Shown here: piece by piece, positions 8,765 to 17,880 of the stretch | How positions within the stretch are numbered: position 1 is the first letter of the stretch | How the letters are laid out: each line of letters opens with the position of its first letter | Assembly (NCBI GenBank): GCA_003427395.1 | Contig: BFEA01000115.1 | Span: 3,015,827-3,042,588, forward strand | DNA length: 26,762 nucleotides | From: Chara braunii | Taxonomy: Eukaryota; Streptophyta; Charophyceae; Charales; Characeae | Direction: 5' to 3' | Notes under the pieces: generated by a model | The model's input: only the letters and a program-made list of their open reading frames with translations | What the model was told of the DNA's origin: nothing | Databases searched by the model: none | Made by a program: the position numbers and the translations under genes

Positions 8765-9361
8765 GGGTCCGTGCACTATGTCCGGTCACAGGTCACGAAA
8801 ATTGTGATCGGTCGTTATGGTAGTTCATGCAGTTCACGTAGAGGGGGAACGGTGTTTTTTTTTTTTTTTTTTTTTTTTTTTGGCTGGAAAGGGTGTGTTG
8901 TTTTTGCACAGGTCTGTGGCTGGTGTCGATGGGCACCTGCCCATATTTTGTTTTTTTTTTTTTTTCCCGTGGATTTTTTTTTTTTTTTAATTCGGGACAT
9001 CTGTTAAAATTGGAACGATACAGAGAAGATAATCATGGTCCATGTGCAAAAATAAATAAATAAATAAAATAAAATCGATTTTCGGTGTGGCATTCGTTGG
9101 CTGCGGACCCCGTTGAGGGTGTTGTGTGGCCTAAAAAAAAACAACAAAATCAGACAATGCAGGGCCGCAGGCACCGCCCCATCCCATTAGGGAAGCAAAA
9201 GAGGGAATGGGAAAAAAAAAAAAAAAGGGTCCTCTCTCACGATTGGTCGGTACCACCCGGTGGTGTTCGGGGTGGTGGTGCAATAAAGCACCACCACCCA
9301 CTCCATCATTCCTTTGGGCCTTCCCAGTTGTCAGCTTTCTCCCTAAGGGAACCTGGAGGGG

Positions 9362-9440
<79 letters not shown>
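8765..9440 (+). repeat. Dispersed repeat unit A, about 0.67 kb
   Basis: Unit A starts near CTATGTCCGGTCA (8776) and passes a T-rich stretch, then GTCTGTGGCTGGTGT (about 8912), GTGTGGCATTCGTTGGCT (9085), a stem-loop around AATAAA (9271-9298) and CTGGAGGGGCACAC (about 9352). It ends in (CA)n(GA)n (9361-9440). The same order occurs in unit B directly downstream, so the two form a tandem pair. No coding potential is recognised. It could be a non-autonomous element or a long satellite monomer. Confidence 0.8.
9271..9298 (+). promoter_or_regulatory. Stem-loop presenting AATAAA, unit A
   Basis: GGTGGTGGTG and CACCACCACC form a perfect 10-bp stem around the loop CAATAAAG. AATAAA is the consensus polyadenylation hexamer. 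The matching hairpin in unit B is at about 9836-9861. Confidence 0.6.
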
Positions 9441-9442
<2 letters not shown>

Positions 9443-9861
9443 GTGCCGTGAACTATGTCCGGTCATGGGTCACGAAAATAGGGAGCCACGAAAATAGTGA
9501 GCGGTCGTAGTTCACGTAGAGCGGGAACAGTGTTTGTTTTTTTCTTTGGCTGGGCGGGGGGGGGGTGTTGTTTTTCCACAGGTCTGTGGCTGGTGTCCAT
9601 GGGCACCTGCCCATATATTTTTATTTTTTTTCCTGCGTTTTCTTTTTAATTTACAAGGGAAAAATATTAAAAAAATCGATTTTCAGTGTGGCATTCGTTG
9701 GCTACGGGCCCCGTTGAGGGTGTTGTGTGGCCTAAAAAGGAAAACGAAAAGAGGGAAGCAAAAGAGGGAATGAGAAAAAACAAAAAACACTGTCCTCATC
9801 TCACGATTGGTTGGTACCATCTGGTGGTGTTCAGGGTGGTGGTGCAATAAACCACCACCAC
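9441..9861 (+). repeat. Repeat unit B, 5' part (split by a retroposon)
   Basis: This repeats the order of unit A: CTATGTCCGGTCA (9453), GTCTGTGGCTGGTGT, GTGTGGCATTCGTTGGCT with one mismatch (9686), and the AATAAA stem-loop. Spacing differs by indels (offsets 677 and 601 to unit A). It stops at the right arm of the hairpin, where the poly(A)-tailed insert begins. Its remainder resumes at 11671. Confidence 0.8.
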
Positions 9862-10117
9862 TGGCTCGGGGGGGGCCCGGATGGCTCTAACCAGGGCTGC
9901 GGTAGTCTGTGCTAATGAGCGCTAATGAGTGCTAATCCGCGATACGTTCATCGGCATTTTCCTGCGATGTGCGGAGGACTAGGTCCTATGGTTGGAGTGA
10001 CAGGGTGAGCATCGTTTCTCGTAGTTCTCAAGGCGCGGACCATCTCCTGCGCGGTATGGTTTTACTGCGTTTCCCCCTGTGGAATACCAGGGGGCAGGGA
10101 GATTCCGGTCAAGGCTG

Positions 10118-10432
10118 AGCAGCTGTAGTTACACGGACATCAGCACTCTCGAAGCTGTAGGAGAGCTACGGGCAGTGGTGGGAGCGATGCCACTGGAAGT
10201 ATGCCTGCTAAGTGCTAGTTCGTATCATCAGCCAGTACATAGCAGCTGTTGTTACACGGACATCGGCACTCTCGAAGCTGTGGGAGAGCTACGGGCAGTG
10301 GTGGGAGCGATGCCNTCGTATCATCAGCCAGTACATAGCAGCTGTTGTTACACGGACATCGGCACTCTCGAAGCTGTGGGAGAGCTACGGGCAGTGGTGG
10401 GAGCGATGCCTCTGGAAGTATGCCTGCTAAGT
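10118..10432 (+). repeat. 123-bp tandem repeat spanning an assembly join
   Basis: AGCAGCTGTAGTTACACGGA at 10118 recurs with one change at 10241 (period 123) and again at 10337. The last two copies sit either side of a single N at 10315. The 95 bases before the N (10220-10314) are identical to the 95 after it (10316-10410). The period equals 41 codons, and frame 10079-10459 stays open across all copies, reading a unit that contains TLEAVGELRAVVGAM. I recognise no family. Confidence 0.85.
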
Positions 10433-10459
10433 ACTAGCTCGTATCTAATCCCTCCATGA

Positions 10460-11520
10460 CTTCCAGACGTCGATTTCGGCACTAAGCACGCGTCCTATCA
10501 ATTCGTACTTCGACTTCTGTGGAGGGGTGCTTCATTCTCTTGGTGTGTTCATCATTCCTAATACATCTTGAGGCGCCTTGAGTAACCATCTAAGAACTTA
10601 CCACTGTGGTTGGATCGTTTTATATGGGGGATATGTCGTTTGGGAGCTGTCGTTCATGGTTCCCCACTCCAGGGGGGTTGTTGGAACTACAATGTACCTA
10701 AGCACGACTCTAGGGTAGATTCACTCATTCTTGTGAATTACCTCACGTGATTTCATAAATTTGTTCAAGGCTCAGCAAGTTAGTAGTATGAGTTTGGGTT
10801 CCTTTGCTTGATCCGCATTTTTTGCTAGGATTGCTTCAATCGAGTTAGCATCGCACGACTGGAGGAGTAGCAGCTGCATGAGAAACTGTCACGATTCACT
10901 TTGGCTCCTCACTTTTTCTTTAAGACTACCTCTGAGTCACACTATGGTTCATTATTGGCTTTGTGCGGATTACTGTGCGATAGGACGTCGAGCCTAAATC
11001 CTGCTTATTATAGATCACTGCTGGAGACAGTGGAGAGATAATAACTGGAAGGAGGCCGTGTCTGAACCGTATTGTGTACCTCGCATCTCACACATGGTCT
11101 TCTCTCTGGGGAAGACATGTACGAAGGTCAAACCCACGCGCGTTGTGTGAGGGGAACATTTGGCTGTGTGATGCTTTATTATTTGTTAATTTGTGTTTGA
11201 AAGCTGGTTGTTGGCCATTGCTTTACCTGTCATACCTTTATGCTATGCAGCTTAGCTAGCCGATTTGGTTTATTAGCAGAGTTAGGGTGTGAAGTCAACC
11301 CTTTGGGTGTTAGAGTGTTTTAGTGTGCCTATTAGCACAAGTCTCTTTGCCAGTGAGGTCGGAGAGGAATTACTCCCACACATTTTCTTAGTTTCTGTCG
11401 GTCTGTATTTGCACAGCTGTTTATGAGGATTTTATCTGGCTGAAGGGTTTGCGTAGTTATATCTTTATTCGTTCGGCCACCTTTTATTGAGCTTCAAGTT
11501 AGTTTTTGAGAAGTTTTATT
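10460..11520. other. Retroposon body, no recognised domain
   Basis: Only short open frames are present (for example 11074-11259). None shows reverse transcriptase, endonuclease or RNase H motifs. Confidence 0.4.
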
Positions 11521-11670
11521 TCTGTTGAGAATAGAGGGGTCCTGGGACGCTGGACCCGGTTCCAGCAAGGTTCTTCGTGACTCCGGGTTGAATTGTGAGG
11601 TCCCCGGCCTCTGCCACTCCTTTTCTAATATAAATTGACAACTTCTCAAAAAAAAAAAAAAAAAAAAAAA

Positions 11671-11746
11671 ACCACCACCACCACCCGCTCCATCATTTGT
11701 TTGCGCCTGCCCAGTTGTCGGCTTTCGCCCTAGGGGGACCTGGAGG

Positions 11747-11790
<44 letters not shown>
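11671..11790 (+). repeat. Repeat unit B, 3' part after the retroposon
   Basis: From the ACC repeat, the sequence CGCTCCATCATT, CCCAGTTGTCGGCTTTC and CTGGAGGGGCAGAG tracks unit A at 9297-9385 with scattered substitutions and ends in (GA)n at about 11751-11788. This completes the unit interrupted at 9861. Confidence 0.8.
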
Positions 11791-11795
<5 letters not shown>

Positions 11796-12029
11796 GGGGA
11801 GAGGCGCGCGCACACCCCCCCTATGCCAGGGCCCTGTGCCTGCGCCCCCCTACCATCCCCCCCAATTACTTCTTTTTTATTAACCATACACACCCCTGTT
11901 CTGTTTTTTTGTTTTTGTTTTTTTTTGCTAAATTGAAGGCACAGGGGTGTAGGCGCCCCCCGTGCAACCACTCTCCCGCCCCGATCCTGACAGTTCTGGC
12001 CTCCACATGGGCGGAAACCTCGTGAATGG

Positions 12030-12104
12030 CAGTTCACGGATTTCAGCTCCCGTGACCGGCCGGTCATGTTCACGGTGCCGGCACTGTCTCTCTCTCTCTC
12101 ACTC
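12030..12104 (-). repeat. Inverted partial copy of the unit A/B start
   Basis: Read on the minus strand, a GA run is followed by CACCGTGAACATGACCGG and then GGTCACGGG. This resembles the GA run, CGTGAACTATGTCCGG and GGTCACG at the start of unit B (9430-9475). It therefore faces the two plus-strand units. Confidence 0.5.
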
Positions 12105-12125
12105 TCGCGGATTGACTTACGGTGA

Positions 12126-12205
12126 GGGCACGGGTGCGCAGCCTGTAGTTCGTTTGTTTATGTGGGGGCACGGGTGCGCAGTCTGTAGTTCGTTTGTTTA
12201 TGTGG
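12126..12205. repeat. 40-bp direct tandem duplication
   Basis: Units 12126-12165 and 12166-12205 begin GGGCACGGGTGCGCAG, and I see very few differences between them. Confidence 0.9.
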
Positions 12206-12265
12206 TTCGGGAAGGGTAAGGTATTGATTATGCTGTATGTATGTTTTGTCATGTTCGCTATACAC

Positions 12266-12303
12266 CTGTCTCTTATACACATCTAGATGTGTATAAGAGA
12301 CAG
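12266..12303. other. Nextera mate-pair junction adaptor (non-biological)
   Basis: CTGTCTCTTATACACATCT (12266-12284) is followed immediately by its reverse complement AGATGTGTATAAGAGACAG (12285-12303). This is the Tn5 mosaic end in both orientations, the known 38-base circularisation adaptor of Nextera mate-pair libraries. It is contamination, and open frames across it are not real. Confidence 0.98.
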
Positions 12304-12337
12304 TATGTAGGTTGTACAGAAGATTTTGAGGTTACCA
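12304..12337 (+). other. 34-base copy of 8001-8034 placed by a mate-pair read
   Basis: The sequence from the adaptor to the gap is identical to 8001-8034 in the same orientation. It is the expected second half of a mate-pair read whose first half ends at 12265, so it probably does not belong here. Confidence 0.9.
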
Positions 12338-12778
12338 NNNNNNNNNNNNNNNNNNNNNNNNNNNNNNNNNNNNNNNNNNNNNNNNNNNNNNNNNNNNNNN
12401 NNNNNNNNNNNNNNNNNNNNNNNNNNNNNNNNNNNNNNNNNNNNNNNNNNNNNNNNNNNNNNNNNNNNNNNNNNNNNNNNNNNNNNNNNNNNNNNNNNNN
12501 NNNNNNNNNNNNNNNNNNNNNNNNNNNNNNNNNNNNNNNNNNNNNNNNNNNNNNNNNNNNNNNNNNNNNNNNNNNNNNNNNNNNNNNNNNNNNNNNNNNN
12601 NNNNNNNNNNNNNNNNNNNNNNNNNNNNNNNNNNNNNNNNNNNNNNNNNNNNNNNNNNNNNNNNNNNNNNNNNNNNNNNNNNNNNNNNNNNNNNNNNNNN
12701 NNNNNNNNNNNNNNNNNNNNNNNNNNNNNNNNNNNNNNNNNNNNNNNNNNNNNNNNNNNNNNNNNNNNNNNNNNNNNN
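12338..12778. other. Assembly gap (441 N)
   Basis: An unresolved run of N. Sequence either side need not be contiguous or correctly spaced. A further single N lies at 12900, with no visible overlap between its flanks. Confidence 1.
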
Positions 12779-13210
12779 CCACGCAGCTACCGGTCCTACG
12801 CGGGCCTGGCCCTTGCAAGGCCCCAAAACCTCAAAATGCCCACCCTCCCGACGACCACGACGTTGAAATGACGTTGAACGTTGAAATGTCTCAGGGGGGN
12901 AAAACGCAACCCTGACGGGCTGCGAACTCAGACAATGTCATCTCCGTCAAGAATGGCGACAAACTACCGGCCCGACGGTATTTGTCCTCAGGCTTGTTTT
13001 TTTTTTTTTTTTTTGCAAAACAAACGAAAAAAAAGAATCCTTTCTGCCAGCTCCTGCCTCCCCCCCCCCTGCCATGCCCTGGAATGGTCGATGTCCCGCT
13101 CCCGGCCCTCGACACCCCCGTTTCGTCCATTGTACAGGGGCCGTCCATACGGCAGTACAAACTACCTCCCGTACAACGTACCGGGGTATACACAGGTTCA
13201 TGGTGCTTGT
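12779..13210. repeat. CGTACG-rich dispersed repeat, copy 2
   Basis: This has a T run (about 13001-13015), C runs and a terminal part with CCGTCCATACGG, CCCGTACAACGTACCGG and GGTATACACAG. The end aligns with copy 1 at 7185-7230. The start AAGGCCCCAAAAC resembles AAGGCCCCCAAAAC near 7098. Short ACGTTGAAATG repeats lie at 12860-12888. No coding function was recognised. Confidence 0.5.
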
Positions 13211-13419
13211 CATTTTAGTTTCTCGTGTGCGCTGTCCTTGCAGTTTGGTATCGGGGCGAAGAGCTGTTCTGGCAGGAAATGAAGAGTGGTGTCGTCCTCT
13301 GTTGAAAGGCAGAGTGTTTGGCCTCTCGCTAGTGCTCACCCACTGGGGTTGAGAGCGGATGGGAGGAAGGGTGAATAATAATTTACGGGCAACCGTTGGG
13401 AACTTGGGAGCAACTTATG

Positions 13420-13515
13420 ATGATTGTCATCCCTGACGGGGTGGTACTTGTCCTCGTCTTTTCGTCTCTCTGAATTTACGGAGATTGTCATTCCTAAAGG
13501 TGTGGTTCTTATCAA
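13420..13515. repeat. Imperfect short duplication
   Basis: GATTGTCATCCCTGACGGGG and the following TGGTACTTGTC recur about 65 bases later as GATTGTCATTCCTAAAGGTG and TGGTTCTTATC. Confidence 0.6.
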
Positions 13516-13580
13516 CATCACTTGGTGTCTGCGAATTTGCTAATATTTCTTCAGCATCGACCGTGTTTGACCGGTCATCA

Positions 13581-13592
13581 GATGACGTCATC
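13581..13592. promoter_or_regulatory. Palindrome GATGACGTCATC (TGACGTCA core)
   Basis: This is a perfect 12-bp palindrome with a TGACGTCA core, the classic bZIP/CRE-type site. No gene nearby supports a regulatory role. Confidence 0.25.
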
Positions 13593-13599
13593 AATTATC

Positions 13600-15155
13600 A
13601 CCAAGTGAACTAATTATCCTGTCTTCTGACCGTGAGGTTGAGCGAATTGCTTGAGAGCCATCTCAATTGTGACGTGCTTGCGGCATTCAACCTTGAGAAT
13701 CATCGTACTTCTGGCAGTTGGGGTGAGAGATGGGCAATGTATGGGAACTGACGAGATAGTGAGGTGGAGGGGGTGGCTGAGAGAGAAGCAAGAGATAGGT
13801 CAGAGCTGACTGCACATTTCAGCTTCCCATACTTGCCATCTGCAATTACAGGTGGCTGATTAAGGAATTTCAGGTAGGATTGTCAATTTGTCACGGCGAG
13901 AACAGTCTAAACAGTCCGTCCTTTTGAATTAATAATCAAACTAGCTGGGGCATTCATTTCTGTCAAATTATTATTTGATTAATTAATCAAGTAGGTTTGT
14001 ATTTGTAAAGAGACTGGGGTTTTGTCGAGGGGTATTGGTAATAGGTGTATGAATCTTGTTGAGTGAAGATATCTTACACCCAATTAGGCACCAATTAGCA
14101 CAAGTGCAATACCCCAAGGTCAGAATCTGCGTAGACGCGGGCTAGGAGTCGTAACTGTTGGTCAAAGGCCCGAAACAGGTGTCAAAAGTCGTGCCCTAAG
14201 TCTGAGGAACGCCAGGGCTAAGGCCTAAGGTCAATAGGTACCCTGGGTAGGGTCAAAAACACCGTTCAGAGGCCCTGCAACCCCAGCGCGGGATTCCAGG
14301 CCCAGTGGTCAGAGTCAACCCGCTCGTCAGCCATGGCCGTCGATCAGACACACATCTTTGGTTGTCTGCAGGTATCCAGAAGATTCCAGTGCGACTGGGA
14401 CACAAAGGGAACTGGAACTGCGCTGCATCCACGCCATCAGCTGCTGTTTCATCGGCTGCTTTTTCATCTGGACCGTTGACCCGAGAAGACCAGAGGCTGA
14501 TCAACGTGAGTAAACGATATAAAGTTGACCCATCCCCTGCTAGAGAGCATTTCGCCTTGCACTGGCTTGATGCTGGTTCGACGATGCAAGGCTACGGGAG
14601 CTTTATGCTGGCGCCAGTGTCCGAGTTTGGGCGTCAGCCAGGAGGGAGATTGTGCTGTTGTAGCCATAACCGTGTGGAGTAGACCTTGGTAGGAGAGGAG
14701 GCAAGAAGGAGGAGGATCTGGACTTCGAAGTTGGCGTGTGTGATGAGGGGAAGCTTACCTGGACTTACCTGTGACATGGAGTGTGATCTGCTGCTCTTCT
14801 CCAAGTGGACTTGCACCATCCTCATTAGCTGCTTCTGACGTGGACTGAGGATGGGCGCATTGATGCGACCTGCACAAGTACATGTCAGAGATTGTCAGAG
14901 GAATACTGATTTGCCGAGTTGGCGTTGGTGGGAGATGCCCGAGGAGGAAGTGGGCAAGACGAGAGAAATACTGCGCTATTGATTCACGAGGGACTCTCCT
15001 TCTCCTTCCCCTCCTATCTGTCTTTTCTCCCCTGCTTCTCATTCTCGTCTTTGGGTTACAGGATAATGAGACATTTCATGTACAATGACTTGGACGTATG
15101 AGTCAGACTTGCATCACAACATGTTTGAGCTTCTCATCTGACTGGGTTCATTACA
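13600..15155. other. No recognised gene
   Basis: The frame 14305-14682 (125 codons, plus) and several minus frames are open, but none shows a known domain. No RNA gene was seen. Confidence 0.4.
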
Positions 15156-15158
15156 ATT

Positions 15159-15170
15159 GGGTATCAGATC
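15159..15170 (+). other. Possible tRNA-Met primer-binding site
   Basis: GGTATCAGATC matches 10 of 11 bases of the common plant LTR-retrotransposon primer-binding site (initiator tRNA-Met, GGTATCAGAGC). It lies 1.3 kb upstream of the gag-like region of element A on the same strand. No LTR ending just before it could be confirmed. Confidence 0.2.
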
Positions 15171-15200
15171 ATTATCCTCCTACTTCGTCAATATGACATT

Positions 15201-15219
15201 GATGATGATGATGATGATT
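15201..15219. repeat. (GAT)n microsatellite
   Basis: Six GAT repeats. Confidence 0.9.
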
Positions 15220-15320
15220 AGTTGAAGAGTCAGCCGTGAAGAAAAAGAGTGGCCTTATCTATTATCTGCTTCATTATTGGTCGGCGAGGAGACACCAGTG
15301 CCAGTTGGCGAGAGACTTGC

Positions 15321-15810
15321 TGACGTGCCACTGGTCAGCGAGAGACTTGTGTGAAGGGAAGTGCTGATGTGCAAGGGAGGAGGAGAGAGAATACTTACTG
15401 TTGACACCGGCTGCTAAGTGGCGCCAGTGCAGAGAAGTTGGAGATGCTGATGCGGACATCAGTGTGGTTCTGGTATTGGCATCTGCTTGCTGACGTGGAA
15501 GCCATAGTGCCATTGTATTTCTCCTCTTCTGGCGAGAAGCCATGCACAGGTGCTGACGTGGCACTCTCAGGCAGAGAGAGCGAGGTACACTTGCTTACGC
15601 GGCAATACCAGCGAGGTATCTCCAGGGACACGGCAATGTCCTGGGAGGAGCAGCGAAGCGGTACCCGTATCTGACGTGGCCTATGAAGGGCCAATGACGA
15701 GCTGATGTGGCACAAGTTTGCTGATGTAGCACTAGGCTTTGTGGAGCCAATGTCGTGCTGAAGTGGCAGTATGTCTTGCTGACGTGGCAGTATGTCTTGC
15801 TGACGTGTCA
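15321..15810 (+). repeat. Cluster of TGACGTGGCA-like decamers
   Basis: Exact TGACGTGGCA occurs at 15554 and 15780. One-mismatch forms start at 15321, 15491, 15672, 15703, 15759 and 15801. Weaker forms start at 15365, 15595 and 15722, with an outlier at 14836. All are on the plus strand, most preceded by GC or TGC. Locally they form a 21-bp tandem (15759, 15780, 15801) and a longer echo with GCCAATG (15690-15712 and 15746-15768). TGACGTGGC is the Hex-type bZIP site, but a decayed minisatellite is equally possible. Confidence 0.75.
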
Positions 15811-16096
15811 CTTGTAGTACTGCTGTCACAGACCACATAATCTCACGAGTGAGGTATTGCGCGGAAAGCAAGGCTGGTGTGGAATACCTTGCACATGTCC
15901 AGCCTGGCGGGCAGTACAGCACCAAACTATGCCGTAGTGCCACGCGCCAGGGCATGTGTCTGGTCGCACAGGCATCTACGAGCAGACCGCGAGATTGGCA
16001 ACAGCTAACCATTGTCCATTTGATTGGGTGTGTTGCTGGTTGCCTTTGTGTACTTACCTCTTGTCTGTTGCCTTGTGAATGTTGCGGACTTACCAT
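15395..16096 (-). CDS. 233-codon open frame of unknown nature
   Basis: This is the longest open frame in the window outside the N gap. I recognise no domain. The middle contains a duplicated QQDILP phrase and SATSA phrases (SATSANLCHI, SATSAPVHG), which are simply translations of the TGACGTGGCA-type repeats on the opposite strand. There is no signal peptide or obvious membrane segment, and no promoter can be defended. It is probably a chance frame through repeats, but it could be a piece of an exon, so it is listed with low confidence. Confidence 0.12.
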   Translation of the reverse strand: MVSPQHSQGNRQEVSTQRQPATHPIKWTMVSCCQSRGLLVDACATRHMPWRVALRHSLVLYCPPGWTCARYSTPALLSAQYLTREIMWSVTAVLQVTRQQDILPRQQDILPLQHDIGSTKPSATSANLCHISSSLALHRPRQIRVPLRCSSQDIAVSLEIPRWYCRVSKCTSLSLPESATSAPVHGFSPEEEKYNGTMASTSASRCQYQNHTDVRISISNFSALAPLSSRCQQ

Positions 16097-16465
16097 TGTT
16101 GTGTTGGCTTGATCACACTGGCTGTGGCTGCGGAACCTGCAGAGTCTCTCAAATCAGAAATTATTAGTCATAGCTAGTAGAAAAATTAGTCTCGGAAGTT
16201 AGAAAATTCTCATCCGTTAATTTATGCTAATATTTCTTTTTCTTGAAATTCGTTATTGGTGAGGCCGTGGAATTTACACCTATCTCTCTAAGTTTATTGT
16301 GCGGCATACTCACCTTCTGATATGGCATTCCTTTGGAGATGGTTGCAGAGGTCCATTCTGACCCGGTTTATTCCATTTTTCTTCTTCCTGATCCCTTTCA
16401 TATTCTTCGGGGATGAAGAAGAAGAAATTAAGACCGGTGGGTAGACAGATGCCAGGTGGGAATTA

Positions 16466-17400
16466 ATGATGAATAGATTACAACAGCTGGTTAATGAATT
16501 GCACCCAGAGGCAGAGCAGCACGTACGTGACCAGTTCGACCTGCGAGCAACAGAGGACGAACGCGGCACGTCTACACCTCAATGGATTTGTCGCCAATCA
16601 ACTGGAACAATTGGGCAGGAACGTGAGAAAAGAAGAAAAGGCAGAAACTAGTGAGAACCGGAAACAAACAAAGTTAAGTGAAGAAATCATGGATGCGACA
16701 ATTCAGCAACTACAAGATGCTTTGGAAGCCGAAAAGAAGAAGAGGAAGCCTATGTTCAACAACAAAGAAAGAAAGAACAGCAGGTAAAGAAACAGTTGGA
16801 AACTGACTTGGCTACAGTGTAGAGTCCTTGTTTTGAGAAGTTGACCGTCTCTTGCAGGTACCCGGTTTGAACCTCCAAGACAACCAAGTACCGTACATCT
16901 TCTCGCCTGCTCTGTCGGAACCCATACAGGGCCAACTTGTGGCCGAGTCCAAATCATGTAAGTATAACTACAGGCAATTCTGTGACCTTGCTTTTTTGCG
17001 AGACAAGATGACATCACAGGTCAAAGGTACGTATGGGAATGTTGTAAGGGGCTAATTGAGTGGAAGTGGGAACGAGAAGCGAATTTCCTGGAGGAAGAAA
17101 CAACAGGATCACACCCATGTCGTTTTCAGCGACGAGACCATGGAAAGATGGCCCCTCAAAGAAACCAAGGGAGAAACCAGTGGTGGTGACGAGTCAGTGG
17201 CCAATAAGAGAGGCACCAACATGAATGGAGATTTTGGGAAGAAGAGGTTACACTTCTTTCCATAGCACCTTGGCATTGCTTCTGGTCGACCCTAGGAAAA
17301 GATTGGTTTGCCCCAGAAGGAATGGAAGGAAATAATGGACAATCGGCAATGCCTGAAGTGTGGCACTAAAGGACACATTATTGCATGGTGTCCTTTAATT
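16466..17400 (+). pseudogene. Gag remnant with CCHC zinc knuckle (element A)
   Basis: The knuckle reads CLKCGTKGHIIAWC (17350-17391), a complete CX2CX4HX4C nucleic-acid-binding motif, preceded by QKEWKEIMDNRQ as is usual just upstream of such knuckles. The 16466-16790 region encodes charged, Lys/Glu/Gln-rich stretches consistent with a coiled-coil gag segment, but across several frames. The frame 16852-17055 (containing EPIQGQLVAESKSC) and frame 17056-17265 are open and lie between, without a domain I can name. Gag forms the virus-like particle and packages element RNA. Confidence 0.65.
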
Positions 17401-17559
17401 CGGAACCTAAAAGGGAGCAGTCAATAGGATTAGCATCTTCTCCTACTGAGTTGGAGGGTTTGGATAAAGGTAAGGCGCCATGAACTTGGGTGTGAACCAA
17501 TTGCCTTGCAAAGTTCATAGGCTAAGAAAGCGAAGAGTAAGGGTGAATTAATGATCGCA

Positions 17560-17880
17560 GATCGTGAAATTGTATTAACACAAGTTCAACTTGGTGATTT
17601 GTTGGATCCTTGGTCGACGGGGTCCCACAATTTTGAAAAGGCAATTCACAAGTTGCACCTAGGGATGCAAGTGCAGGGCCTACCAAGATCGATCACGTCT
17701 ATGTTAGCGGATCGAAGTACCATTACTATCTCTTAGTAGGACGATCGCGTGAAGTGTTATTTTCGTATGAGGGAAGGTAAGTGAATATTGCATGAGGTAA
17801 CCTTCCTTGTCGAGAGCGACGAGAAGAACCTACCCTTTGATTTGATTCTGGGTATGGATTTGCACAAGGAAACCGACCCA
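17560..17880 (+). pseudogene. Aspartic protease remnant (element A)
   Basis: LLDPWSTGSHNF (about 17599-17634) aligns with the active-site loop of retroelement proteases. The Asp is separated from the Thr-Gly, so the D-[ST]-G triad is disrupted. The domain end is well preserved as FDLILGMDLHK (17836-17868), the usual closing motif. Tandem stops follow TITIS near 17734, and a frame change is needed between the two motifs. The protease would cleave the Gag-Pol polyprotein; this copy cannot. Confidence 0.75.

Larger units (their letters stand above)
9862..11670 (+). mobile_element. Poly(A)-tailed retroposon (LINE-like, truncated or non-autonomous)
   Basis: This 1.8-kb insert interrupts repeat unit B. 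It ends in a run of about 23 A (11648-11670), and its 3' end matches the fragment at 64-95. The flanks ACCACCACCAC at 9851-9861 and 11671-11681 would be a target-site duplication of at least 11 bp, although the site is itself an ACC repeat. These are hallmarks of target-primed reverse transcription. I could not find endonuclease or reverse transcriptase motifs, so it may be a 5'-truncated LINE, a non-autonomous partner or a retrocopied transcript. It contains the 123-bp tandem repeat at 10118-10432 and an assembly join at 10315. Confidence 0.7.

Noticed and set aside
9851-11681. The poly(A) run as an oligo-dT or cDNA contaminant
   Set aside because: The flanks rejoin into one repeat unit and carry a matching short duplication, which fits a genomic insertion.
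12304-12337. A real 34-base dispersed repeat shared with 8001-8034
   Set aside because: It starts exactly at the adaptor edge and has the orientation expected of a mate-pair read, so artefact is the better explanation.
12241-12915. Long open frames running through the N gap
   Set aside because: They are created by N bases and by the Nextera adaptor, which itself contributes the leading residues.
15321-15810. CRISPR-like array made of the TGACGTGGCA repeats
   Set aside because: Repeats are too short, imperfect and irregularly spaced, and the context is eukaryotic.
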